IMG/VR virus record: IMGVR_UViG_3300013102_000018 | Location: 1 to 41,788 of that record | Direction: 5' to 3' (one strand) | Source of the DNA: a virus | Length of the DNA stretch: 41,788 nt | Shown here: piece after piece, positions 22,103-29,329 of the stretch | How the letters are laid out: every line of letters begins with the position of its first letter | How positions within the stretch are numbered: the stretch's first letter is position 1 | Notes under the pieces: model-generated | The model's input: the letters and a program-made list of their open reading frames with translations, nothing else | Told to the model about the DNA's origin: nothing | The model's database searches: none | Translations under genes and position numbers: made by a program

Positions 22103-22695
22103 TGCAAGACAACTACCCCGAAACCGATCTGGCCATTTTCTTTCAGGCCATTGTTAAAGACATTAAAGAGCGTTTCCCGTCGCTGGTGAACGTCGAATTT
22201 TTCCCGGATGAACCGGAAGCCAACACCCGCATGCCAGTGCCCGCGTGCCTGCTGGACGTGTCGGAAATGGAAGTGGATCTGGATGAAGACCCGGGAACCG
22301 GCCAGACGCCCACGCGACTGTCTTTTTCCGCATTCCTGGTTATCAGCGGGCTGCAGGATGGCAACACGAAGCTGCAGATCAGGCTGATGGCTGCCGCGCT
22401 GGTATCGTGGCTTAAAATGCGACACTGGCGCGACCCACGCGACCCGGGCACCGAAGAAGAACCCAACCACCTGCCGAGCGACCCGGCTATGCCGGTGGGA
22501 GCGTACAGGGATGATTTCGACCCACGGCTGGATCGTTATGAGGTATGGCGCGTTGACTGGGAGCAGGTTATTTATCTGGGCAAAAGTGATTTTGATTCCA
22601 GCTTTCTGCCGTCTCGCGTATGGCTGGGGCTTGATCCGAACATCGGAGCAGAGCACCGAGAAGACTACGTGGAGATTACCGGCAATGGACAGTAA
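22099..22695 (+). CDS. Tail terminator/completion protein (unidentified, 198 aa)
   Basis: ATG at 22099 (or 22102) overlaps the gpZ-like stop. The protein is acidic and mixed alpha/beta: an N-terminal helix (AIFFQAIVKDIKERFPSLVNVEFFPDEPE), a strand PACLLDVSEMEVD, and a later RYEVWRVDWEQVIYLG. This order resembles the gp37/DUF1834-type or tail-terminator proteins of Mu- and lambda-like phages, which cap the tail tube. Position just before the P2-like tail module supports a joining role. The family is not firmly recognised. Confidence 0.6.
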   Translation: MMQDNYPETDLAIFFQAIVKDIKERFPSLVNVEFFPDEPEANTRMPVPACLLDVSEMEVDLDEDPGTGQTPTRLSFSAFLVISGLQDGNTKLQIRLMAAALVSWLKMRHWRDPRDPGTEEEPNHLPSDPAMPVGAYRDDFDPRLDRYEVWRVDWEQVIYLGKSDFDSSFLPSRVWLGLDPNIGAEHREDYVEITGNGQ

Positions 22696-23332
22696 CGAAC
22701 TATTCCAGCGCCTCGATGGCGTAATAAAAACCGGTTATATCCGCAACGTTGACCCGGACGCCAAGCAGGTGCGCGTTGCGGTTGATGGCAACGTTACCGG
22801 GTGGATTGATTGGGGCGTATGGCGTGCTGGCCTGCTTAAAGTCTGGAGCTGTCCGGATCGTGGCGAAAAGGTGCTGATCGCAGCACCGGCCGGCGACCTT
22901 TCGATGGCTGTAGTTTTATGCAGCCTGTACAGCGACAACGGCGGCGAATCGCCCAGCAGTAACCCGGAAGAAACTTACATTAAATTTCCGGACGGAAGCA
23001 CGCTGGTTTATAACCACGGCGAAAACGAATTTAATCTGGTAGTGACCGGCCAGGGGATCGTTAAGATAACCTGCGTATCTGCCCACGTGACCGCGACTGA
23101 TGCCATTACGCTGGACGCGCCGGAAACGCTGGTAACGGGAAACCTTACCGTTAAGCAGAAGATCACCGGGCAGGGCGGCATGGGCGTTTCTGGTGGTGCT
23201 GGTACCGTGGCGCAGTTTGCCGGGAATGTTCAAGTAAACGGCGGCGACCTTAAAGCCGATGGTGTAGGGGTTAAATCACATAGCCATCTTGAGCAGGGCG
23301 ACGGCAAAATGGTAGGACCGGCGCAAGGATAA
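22685..23332 (+). CDS. V: Baseplate spike protein, P2 gpV-like
   Basis: A 215-residue protein (P2 gpV is 211). It has an N-terminal OB-like domain (IRNVDPDAKQVRVAVDGNVTGWIDW), then a repetitive beta-helix region (VTGNLTVKQKITGQGGMGVSGG), and a C-terminal GVKSHSHLEQGDGKMVG. The H-x-H motif is where P2-type spikes bind the iron ion at the membrane-piercing tip. Start at 22685 overlaps the preceding gene by 11 bases and has GGAG upstream. Confidence 0.92.
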   Translation: MDSNELFQRLDGVIKTGYIRNVDPDAKQVRVAVDGNVTGWIDWGVWRAGLLKVWSCPDRGEKVLIAAPAGDLSMAVVLCSLYSDNGGESPSSNPEETYIKFPDGSTLVYNHGENEFNLVVTGQGIVKITCVSAHVTATDAITLDAPETLVTGNLTVKQKITGQGGMGVSGGAGTVAQFAGNVQVNGGDLKADGVGVKSHSHLEQGDGKMVGPAQG

Positions 23333-23375
23333 TGCCATCCCCCACAATGACAGGATAGAGGGCAGTAAATATGAT
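23332..23375 (+). promoter_or_regulatory. Late-promoter element, copy 4 (baseplate genes)
   Basis: The element starts at 23332, two bases after the start of the V stop codon, with one change (C for G at position 11). ATGACA at 23347-23352, a 17-base spacer, and TATGAT at 23370-23375 (five of six) complete the promoter. The -10 overlaps the ATG of the W gene at 23371, so a transcript starting near 23382 would skip that ATG. Confidence 0.75.
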
Positions 23376-23709
23376 AGGCATGAGCCGTAAAACAGGGCGT
23401 CAAATGTCAGGCGTAGCGCATCTGCAACAGTCGATAACTGACATACTGACCACGCCAAAGGGCACCAGGATAATGCGAGCCGAATATGGCAGCGACCTGC
23501 CCAGGCTGGTGGATCTGCCGGTAAATGGTGAACTGATGATTGATATTATCGCCGCTACAGCTGACGCAATAAAAAAATGGGAACCGCGATTCGATGTTTC
23601 GCAGGTTACTTTTTCAACCATTACGGAATCCCAGGTAATCATTTCCCTTTCGGGGAAATATTTGCCGGAGGGTAAAGACGTAACACTGGAAGGGATCGTG
23701 GTGAAATAA
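23371..23709 (+). CDS. W: Baseplate wedge protein, P2 gpW / T4 gp25-like
   Basis: A 112-residue protein matching P2 gpW (115): GMSRKTGRQMSGVAHLQQSITDILTTP near the start, then RAEYGSDLPRLVD, a helix, and KKWEPRFDVSQV. It belongs to the gp25-like baseplate wedge family at the sheath-baseplate contact. ATG at 23371 fits the family alignment and has GAGGG 8 bases upstream, yet it overlaps the -10 of late-promoter copy 4; W may therefore be translated from upstream messages while the promoter serves J and later genes. ATG codons at 23380 and 23404 are alternatives. Confidence 0.9.
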   Translation: MIGMSRKTGRQMSGVAHLQQSITDILTTPKGTRIMRAEYGSDLPRLVDLPVNGELMIDIIAATADAIKKWEPRFDVSQVTFSTITESQVIISLSGKYLPEGKDVTLEGIVVK

Positions 23710-24623
23710 TGGCGGCAATAGACTTTTCAAAACTTCCGGCACCGGCCGTAGTTGAAACGCTGAGTTATGAAGACATTCTGGCAGAGCGAAAAGCCGCCCT
23801 GCTGGCTCTTTATGCAGAAGATACGGAAATGCAGGAGCAGATCGCCGCCACGCTTGAATTAGAATCAGAGCCGCTTACCAAACTACTCGAAGAAAACTCC
23901 TACCGTGAAATGATCTGGCGCGCCAGGGTGAATAATGCGGCCGTTAGCGTCATGGTAGGTTTTGCAACCGGGACGGATCTCGAACAGCTGGCCGCTAATG
24001 TGAACCTGACGAGGCTGATTACCCAAGCTGCAGACAATACAGTTATTCCCGTAGTGGAAGAAAAAAAGGAAAGCGACGAAGAGTTAAGAGCGAGAATCGT
24101 TGACTCTTACGAGGGTTTGAGCGTGGCAGGTCCGGCAGGATCTTACGAGTTTCACGCGCGAAGCACCGATGGGCGGATCCTGGATGTAAAAGCCATCAGC
24201 CCTTCCCCTGCGGTAGTAACTGTTTCTCTGCTGGCGCGCGCAGGTGACGGAACCGCGCCTGCAGATTTGATCTCTGCTGTAAACACCGTGCTAAATGGCG
24301 AGGATGTTCGCCCTGTTGCTGACAGGGTTACAGTGCAATCCGCGGCGATTGTTAATTACTCAATAAACGCAGTTATTTTTCTTTACCCAGGCCCGGAAGC
24401 TGAGCCAATACGACAGGCCGCGATTGCCAGGCTTCAAACCTACATCCAGTCACAGCGTAAAATAGGACGCGACATAAACCGATCTGCAGTTTTTGCTGCT
24501 ATCCATGTGGAAGGTGTGCAGCGAGTAGAGCTTTCACTGCCAGCAGCTAACCTGGTTATCAGTGACACGCAGGCGGCATATTGTACTGGTTATACGATAA
24601 CTGTCGGAGGCACCGATGAGTAA
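23709..24623 (+). CDS. J: Baseplate wedge protein, P2 gpJ-like
   Basis: A 304-residue protein (P2 gpJ is 302) of the baseplate J family: AIDFSKLPAPAVVETLSYEDI at the start, MIWRARVNNAAVSVMVGFATGTDLEQLAA near 70-98, ESDEELRARIVDSYEGLSVAGPAGSYEFHA near 118-147, and AVVTVSLLARAGDGTAP. It forms part of the wedge ring that triggers sheath contraction. The start overlaps the W stop (TAATG), and the end overlaps the I gene. Confidence 0.94.
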   Translation: MAAIDFSKLPAPAVVETLSYEDILAERKAALLALYAEDTEMQEQIAATLELESEPLTKLLEENSYREMIWRARVNNAAVSVMVGFATGTDLEQLAANVNLTRLITQAADNTVIPVVEEKKESDEELRARIVDSYEGLSVAGPAGSYEFHARSTDGRILDVKAISPSPAVVTVSLLARAGDGTAPADLISAVNTVLNGEDVRPVADRVTVQSAAIVNYSINAVIFLYPGPEAEPIRQAAIARLQTYIQSQRKIGRDINRSAVFAAIHVEGVQRVELSLPAANLVISDTQAAYCTGYTITVGGTDE

Positions 24624-25227
24624 AGGGATCCTGCCTTCAAACTCAACCAAATTAGAGATACTGGCGGCGCAGGCGCTGGATAAAGTAAAGAGAGTTCCAA
24701 TCCCTATTTCATCCCTTTACAACCCAGATACCTGCCCTGTGGATTTACTGCCATATCTGGCGTGGGCGTGGTCGGTTGACCGCTGGGATCCGGAATGGTC
24801 TGAGCAGACCAAAAGAAACGTAATTAAGGCATCCTATTCTGTACACAAAAGGAAAGGCACTATCGGATCGCTGCGGCGAGTTGTTGAGCCTTTGGGGTAT
24901 CTGATAAAGGTAACTGAGTGGTGGCAATACAATGGTGATCCTGGCACGTTTAAACTGGATATTGGCGTACTTGACACCGGTATCACAGATGAAATGTATC
25001 AGGAGATGGAGCGGCTAATAAGCGACGCCAAACCAGTTAGCCGACACCTTATCGGCCTTTCTATCAAAGCAGAGGTGACGGGAACGGAGTATATCGGAGC
25101 GGGATTAATGAGCGGCATGAATACAACCGTGTACCCGTACCAGCCCGAAGATGTGGTTATAAGCAGCCCACTATACATGGCGGCATCAGCGGTTATCCGC
25201 GATGCTGTTTCTATTTATCCGCAGTAA
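24616..25227 (+). CDS. I: Baseplate/tail protein, P2 gpI-like
   Basis: A 203-residue protein with the gpI hallmarks: LLPYLAWAWSVDRWDPEWSE near 38-57 and KASYSVHKRKGTIGSLRRVVEPLGY near 70-94. P2 gpI is 176 residues; the extra length is at the C-terminus. It links the baseplate wedges to the tail fibres. It overlaps J by 8 bases. Confidence 0.93.
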   Translation: MSKGILPSNSTKLEILAAQALDKVKRVPIPISSLYNPDTCPVDLLPYLAWAWSVDRWDPEWSEQTKRNVIKASYSVHKRKGTIGSLRRVVEPLGYLIKVTEWWQYNGDPGTFKLDIGVLDTGITDEMYQEMERLISDAKPVSRHLIGLSIKAEVTGTEYIGAGLMSGMNTTVYPYQPEDVVISSPLYMAASAVIRDAVSIYPQ

Positions 25228-25239
25228 ACAGGTGAAGAA

Positions 25240-26373
25240 ATGGCAGCGACATTTTACACATTACTAACAAAGCAGGGGCTGGCTGCAGTGGCGAATGCTA
25301 CCGCGCTTAACACCCCGGTTAACTTAACTAAAATGGCGGTGGGCGACGGCGGCGGGGCGGCGACCACGCCGAAAGAAACGCAGACAGCCCTGGTAGCGCA
25401 GAAATACTCTGCCAACCTTAACCAGTTAACGATTGATACCAGCAACCCGAACTATCTGATCGCGGAAATGATCATCCCCACAACCGTTGGCGGGTGGTAT
25501 GTGCGAGAAGTGGGCATTTTCGACAGTGCCGGTAATCTCTTTGCGATCGCTAACTTTCCGGAAACCTATAAGCCGCAGCTGGCGGAAGGTTCGGGCCGTG
25601 ATCTGGTTATTCGTATCGTTATCCAGGTATCAAACGCCAGTGCAGTAACGCTGCAGGTTGACCCAGCAGTTACGCTGGCAAGTCAAGCCTGGGTCACTGC
25701 TAATTTCGTTGCAAAATCGAAAGTATCAGGCGGTGCAGTCGGGCAGGTGCTGGCAAAATCAAGCGCAACAGAACAGGATTACGGGTGGAAAAACCCGACT
25801 GATTTGATTGAAACTGCAAGCCTGACAAAGAAGGGTATTGTCCAGCTATCCAGCACCGTAGAAAATAACGCAACTAAAGCAGCCACTCCAGCGGCTGTCA
25901 TGAATGCACAATCAGCCACCCTTTCCGAAACAGACAAGCGCTATCTTTCTATTGGAAATCAGTTAATTGAATTACTTAATTTAGGAGCCACCGCGCAAGC
26001 CAATGCAAGATACAATATCGGATGTGGGACGGCAGCAGTAAAAAACGTTGGCGTTTCCGCTGGCAATATTCCCGACATGTCTAGCTTTGCCAGCTTACAG
26101 ACGGCAAGCGGTTATCAACAATTGCCTGGTGGATTGATAATCCAATGGGTAAATGCATCCGCACCAGATGGCGCTACCAGTGGGTCAGTAAATCTGCCAA
26201 TGGCATTCCCTAACCAGACACTTCTGGCAATTATTTGTGACTCAATAACTACCGGCTCGCCCGGAAGTTTTAACCTTGCCTGGAGTATGAATTCCACCAC
26301 GAAAAATGCTGTTTCATGGGTCTCAACAGCCGCGGGCGTAGGCGCTTTTACAATTCTTGCGATAGGTAGATAA
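25240..26373 (+). CDS. H: Short tail fibre protein, P2 gpH-like N-terminus with a different tip
   Basis: A 377-residue fibre. Residues 1-150 are the P2-type fibre attachment domain (FYTLLTKQGLAAVANAT, LTKMAVGDGGGA, WYVREVGIFD). The middle is a short phase-variable-like shaft (SLTKKGIVQLSSTVENNATKAATPAAV). The C-terminal ~85 residues (LPGGLIIQWVNASAPDG...AFTILAIGR) resemble the gp53-like fibre tip seen in many enteric phages and should bind the host receptor. P2 gpH is 669 residues, so the shaft is much shorter. From about 25920 on the sequence is more AT-rich than its neighbours, consistent with exchange of the receptor-binding tip. Confidence 0.88.
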   Translation: MAATFYTLLTKQGLAAVANATALNTPVNLTKMAVGDGGGAATTPKETQTALVAQKYSANLNQLTIDTSNPNYLIAEMIIPTTVGGWYVREVGIFDSAGNLFAIANFPETYKPQLAEGSGRDLVIRIVIQVSNASAVTLQVDPAVTLASQAWVTANFVAKSKVSGGAVGQVLAKSSATEQDYGWKNPTDLIETASLTKKGIVQLSSTVENNATKAATPAAVMNAQSATLSETDKRYLSIGNQLIELLNLGATAQANARYNIGCGTAAVKNVGVSAGNIPDMSSFASLQTASGYQQLPGGLIIQWVNASAPDGATSGSVNLPMAFPNQTLLAIICDSITTGSPGSFNLAWSMNSTTKNAVSWVSTAAGVGAFTILAIGR

Positions 26374-26374
26374 A

Positions 26375-26782
26375 ATGACTAAATATTACGCTGCTTCAAC
26401 AAACGGTTTTTACTCGAAAGAAATACACGGCGATGAAATTCCGGCTGATTCTGTTGAGATAACTGATGAAGAATGGATTGCTTTATTGGAAGGGCAGGAG
26501 AAAGGAAAGCTGATAACTGCTGACAAAAAAGGCAATCCGATATTGCAAGACTATCCCGCACCAACAGCCGATCAAGTTATCAAAATGGCTGCTGCTGAAA
26601 AAACAAGGCTTCTGGCCCTTGCTACGGTTAAGATAGGTCCATTGCAGGACGCAGAAGATCTTGACATTGCAACTGCTGAGGAAGCAGAAAACCTTAAGAA
26701 GTGGAAAAAATACCGTGTTTTACTTAACCGAGTGGACACAAACACTTCTGACGATATTTCATGGCCGGTGGCCCCCGAATAA
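26375..26782 (+). CDS. G: Tail fibre assembly chaperone (Tfa, P2 gpG-like)
   Basis: A 135-residue Tfa-family protein: short N-terminal beta region (YYAASTNGFYSKEIHGDEIPADSVEIT), then DEEWIALLEGQEKGKLITADKKGNPIL and a long helix with KKWKKYRVLLNRVDT near the end. It assists trimerisation of the adjacent fibre, with which it probably exchanges as a pair. It begins one base after the fibre stop. Like the fibre tip it is relatively AT-rich. Confidence 0.9.
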   Translation: MTKYYAASTNGFYSKEIHGDEIPADSVEITDEEWIALLEGQEKGKLITADKKGNPILQDYPAPTADQVIKMAAAEKTRLLALATVKIGPLQDAEDLDIATAEEAENLKKWKKYRVLLNRVDTNTSDDISWPVAPE

Positions 26783-26800
26783 CTTTGCTGTCGCATTTTG

Positions 26801-26825
26801 GCCCGCCTAGCGCGGGCATTTTTTT
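26801..26825 (+). terminator. Intrinsic terminator between fibre and sheath operons
   Basis: GCCCGC / CTAGC / GCGGGC followed by A and seven T residues. Its T run ends directly at the first base of late-promoter copy 5, so one transcription unit ends exactly where the next begins. Confidence 0.92.
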
Positions 26826-26869
26826 ATGCCATCCCGCACAATGACTTTGTACTGTTGGCGCGTCATTAT
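26826..26869 (+). promoter_or_regulatory. Late-promoter element, copy 5 (sheath and tail genes)
   Basis: ATGCCATCCCGCACAATGAC at 26826-26845 followed by T, so the -35-like hexamer is ATGACT (26841-26846); then exactly 17 bases and CATTAT at 26864-26869 (four of six). The start would be near 26876, about 35 bases before the sheath ATG. It is intergenic, so coding constraint cannot explain the conservation. Confidence 0.78.
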
Positions 26870-26910
26870 TGGCGTGCCTTTTGAGTGCTCAACTACTAAG
26901 GATCGAATCA

Positions 26911-28335
26911 ATGGCTACTGAATTTCTACACGGGCCGGAGGTGCTGGAAATTGACAACGGGATCCGAACTATCCGCATCGCGTCTTCAAGCGTGATCGGT
27001 ATTGTCGGAACTGCGCCCGATGCCAACGCCCAGGCTTTCCCGCTCAATACCCCTGTACTGATTGCAGGCAGCAGAACAGAAGCTGCTTTGCTGGACACCG
27101 TGGGCAATGAAGCGGGCACGCTTCCTAAAGCCCTGGACGCAATTCTTGATCAAACCAATGCCGTGGTAATCGTGGTGCGCGTTGGAGATGGCGACACCGA
27201 TAATGAGACGCTGGCTAACATCCTGGGCGGTGTTAATGCCAACAATGGCAATTATGAAGGGCTGCAGGCGCTGCTGGCGTCTAAATCAACCCTGGGCTAT
27301 GCGCCACGTATTCTTTGCGTACCCGGCTTCACGCATACCCGGCAGCAGAATGCTGTTACTGCAGTAACCGTGACTGCGGCAGGCGCTGGCTATACCAGCG
27401 CACCAGACGTCACTATTACTGGTGGCAATGGTACCGGCGCAACGGCGCACGCCGTTCTCGATACGCAGGGCCGCGTAAGTAAAATCATTATTGATTCTGC
27501 CGGTACCGGTTATACAGCTGCGCCAACAGTAAATATTTCTGGCGGTGGCGGATCTGGTGCGACGGCGGCGGCCAGTTATGGCAGTACCGCCAATGCTGTT
27601 GTAGCGTCCCTGATCACGATTGCAGAAAGCCTTCGCGCGATCATCTGGGCAGACGGTCCGAACACCACCGATGCGGACGCTATTGCCTATCGTAAAGATT
27701 TTGGCAGTAAGCGCGTGATGGTTATCGATCCGAAAGTTATCACCGTTGATTCCGATGGTAATAACCAGACTGAGTGGAGCAGCGCCCGAGCCGCTGGCGT
27801 CATGGCTGCCACCGATGCGTCTATCGGCTTTTGGGCTTCCCCGTCCAATAAACTGGTTAACGGTATCATTGGCACGGCACGACCGATCGATTTCGTTCTG
27901 GGCGATACCAGCAGCCGAGCTAACCTGCTGAACGCCAGCGAAGTAACGACAATCATCAATGAAGACGGGTACCGCCTTTGGGGAAACCGTACCTGCAGCG
28001 ACGATTCAAAGTGGACATTTATCACGGCGGTGCGCACGAATGACATTATCGCGGATTCAGTTATGCAGAATCACCTGTGGGCAATCGATCGCAATGTAGA
28101 TAAAAACTATATTGACGACGTTGTGGGCGGTGTTAATGCTTTCCTGCGTGAGCTGAAAAGCACTGGCGCGATCGCTGGTGGTGAGTGCTGGTTTGATAAA
28201 GACCTCAACACCAAAGAAAGCCTGGCTGCTGGTCATATCTATTTTGACTATGCATTTAGCCCGTCGCCAGTTGCCGAGCGCATTACCTTCCGCGCCCATA
28301 TGACTAACGACTATATTTCGGAGATCTTCAGCTAA
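26911..28335 (+). CDS. FI: Contractile tail sheath protein, P2 FI-like, with inserted beta-repeat domain
   Basis: A 474-residue sheath protein (P2 FI is about 396). The core is typical: FLHGPEVLEIDNGIRTIR at the start and FWGNRTCSDD, WAIDRNVDKNYIDDVVGGVNAFLRELK and IYFDYAFSPSPVAERITF in the C-terminal domain. Between residues about 147 and 227, after ILCVPGF, two tandem repeats are inserted (VTAAGAGYTSAPDVTITGG and DSAGTGYTAAPTVNISGG, each followed by a GTGATA/GSGATA-type turn). This repeat type is known from other phage and surface proteins and should stand out on the sheath exterior. ATG at 26911 follows AAGGA at 8 bases. Confidence 0.93.
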   Translation: MATEFLHGPEVLEIDNGIRTIRIASSSVIGIVGTAPDANAQAFPLNTPVLIAGSRTEAALLDTVGNEAGTLPKALDAILDQTNAVVIVVRVGDGDTDNETLANILGGVNANNGNYEGLQALLASKSTLGYAPRILCVPGFTHTRQQNAVTAVTVTAAGAGYTSAPDVTITGGNGTGATAHAVLDTQGRVSKIIIDSAGTGYTAAPTVNISGGGGSGATAAASYGSTANAVVASLITIAESLRAIIWADGPNTTDADAIAYRKDFGSKRVMVIDPKVITVDSDGNNQTEWSSARAAGVMAATDASIGFWASPSNKLVNGIIGTARPIDFVLGDTSSRANLLNASEVTTIINEDGYRLWGNRTCSDDSKWTFITAVRTNDIIADSVMQNHLWAIDRNVDKNYIDDVVGGVNAFLRELKSTGAIAGGECWFDKDLNTKESLAAGHIYFDYAFSPSPVAERITFRAHMTNDYISEIFS

Positions 28336-28841
28336 TGACTAAAGACATTCTGATCAATATGGCCTTATTCATGAACGGCACCAGCTACGTGGGTAACGTT
28401 GATAACGTAGACCCGCCGAAGCTGACCGCGACCACCGAAGAGTTTCGCGGCGGTGGCATGAATGGCCCGATCGAAATCACTACCGGCCATGAAGCCCTGC
28501 GCATGGGCGCAGAAGTCATTAACTACAGTGAGGAAGTTTTCGCACTGTTTAACCTCGCGGAAGGATCAAGCGTGAGTTACACAATCCGCGGCGCGCTTAA
28601 AAGCTGGAACGGTGCAACAAAGCCGATCAAGTGGGCATGCCGTGGTAAAGTGATTGAAATCGACCCGCAGAACCTTAAGCCAGGCACGCCACCGCGCGCC
28701 AAACTTACGATGGCGCTGGATTACATGCAGCTGACCGTTGGCACCACTGTGGTGCAGGAAATCGACGTGGTGAACATGACCCAGATTATTAACGGCGTAG
28801 ACGTGCTTTACGACGTCGCCAGCGCCCTGGGCATTCGCTAA
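28335..28841 (+). CDS. FII: Tail tube protein, P2 FII-like
   Basis: A 168-residue tube protein (P2 FII is 172). LINMALFMNGTSYVGNVDNVDPPKL at the start, RGGGMNGPIEITTGHEALRMGAEV near 37-60 and NMTQIINGVDVLYDV at the end fit the family. It polymerises to form the inner tube driven through the cell envelope. The start overlaps the sheath stop (TAATG). Confidence 0.94.
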   Translation: MTKDILINMALFMNGTSYVGNVDNVDPPKLTATTEEFRGGGMNGPIEITTGHEALRMGAEVINYSEEVFALFNLAEGSSVSYTIRGALKSWNGATKPIKWACRGKVIEIDPQNLKPGTPPRAKLTMALDYMQLTVGTTVVQEIDVVNMTQIINGVDVLYDVASALGIR

Positions 28842-28856
28842 GCAGTAAACCCTTAA

Positions 28857-28880
28857 CCGGCCTTTCGGGGCCGGATATTT
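28857..28880 (+). terminator. GC hairpin after the tube gene, weak or partial terminator
   Basis: CCGGCC / TTTCGG / GGCCGG forms a 6-bp stem followed by ATATTTCAT, with no proper T run. It may attenuate transcription between the abundant sheath/tube genes and the less needed tape-measure genes. Confidence 0.5.
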
Positions 28881-28904
28881 CATCTAATGCGAGAGTTAAA
28901 AATC

Positions 28905-29198
28905 ATGACTGACAAAAACCCAGCAGCAAAATTCGTTAAAGAAACCTCCGAAGGCGTAACCATTACCCTGCAGAAAGGCTACCTGCCAGCGGGCGTCGAT
29001 ACTCGCGTGACTGAAATTGAAATGCGTGAACCGATGGTAAAAGACCAGATGATCGCGCGTAAGCAGGCCAGCGACGACGCGGAAATGGAAACCGTTCTGC
29101 TTTGCGCACTCACTGGCCTGCAGCCTTCTGAGCTGGAATCTCTGAGCGCACGCGATTACGCGCGCGTGCAGGCTGGCTACAATTTTTTTATGGACTAA
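28905..29198 (+). CDS. E: Tail assembly chaperone, P2 gpE-like (zero-frame product)
   Basis: A 97-residue protein starting MTDKNPAAKF. GAGAG lies 9 bases before the ATG at 28905, which is preferred over an in-frame ATG at 28887. The sequence EIEMREPMVKDQMIARKQA and a C-terminal helical part match P2 gpE in position and pattern. It coats the tape measure during tail assembly. The last codons before the stop contain a T-run slippery site that allows a longer product. Confidence 0.85.
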   Translation: MTDKNPAAKFVKETSEGVTITLQKGYLPAGVDTRVTEIEMREPMVKDQMIARKQASDDAEMETVLLCALTGLQPSELESLSARDYARVQAGYNFFMD

Positions 29199-29329
29199 CC
29201 CCGGAGTGGATAAGGGCCAGTATGCTGGCCCTTGCCAGTCATACCGGCTGGCAGCTGTCTGAACTTAAAAGCCTGCCGGTATCGGAATTCGTTTTTTATA
29301 TTGAAGGCTTAAAGACAGATGGCAAATAA
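28905..29329 (+). CDS. E': Tail assembly chaperone E+E' by -1 frameshift
   Basis: At 29183-29189 seven T residues are read in the zero frame as aaT TTT TTT, an ideal X-XXY-YYZ slippery heptamer. A -1 shift continues into a frame open to TAA at 29327-29329, adding about 46 residues (from YGLTPEWIRAS through HTGWQLSELKSLPVSEF). That added segment has the GpE'-type pattern and lies upstream of the tape measure, whose start it overlaps by 11 bases. P2 makes its E+E' protein in the same way, so the frameshift is strongly expected. Confidence 0.82.
29183..29189 (+). other. Programmed -1 ribosomal frameshift site
   Basis: T-TTT-TTT heptamer, in phase with the E reading frame and six bases before its TAA (29196). 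P2-like phages use a comparable T-rich heptamer between E and E'. No strong downstream pseudoknot was found by eye. Confidence 0.82.

Noticed and set aside
22350-22372. Minus-strand TGCCATCCTGCA match to the late element
   Set aside because: Covers only part of the element, points against all late genes and has no promoter spacing; most likely chance in coding sequence.
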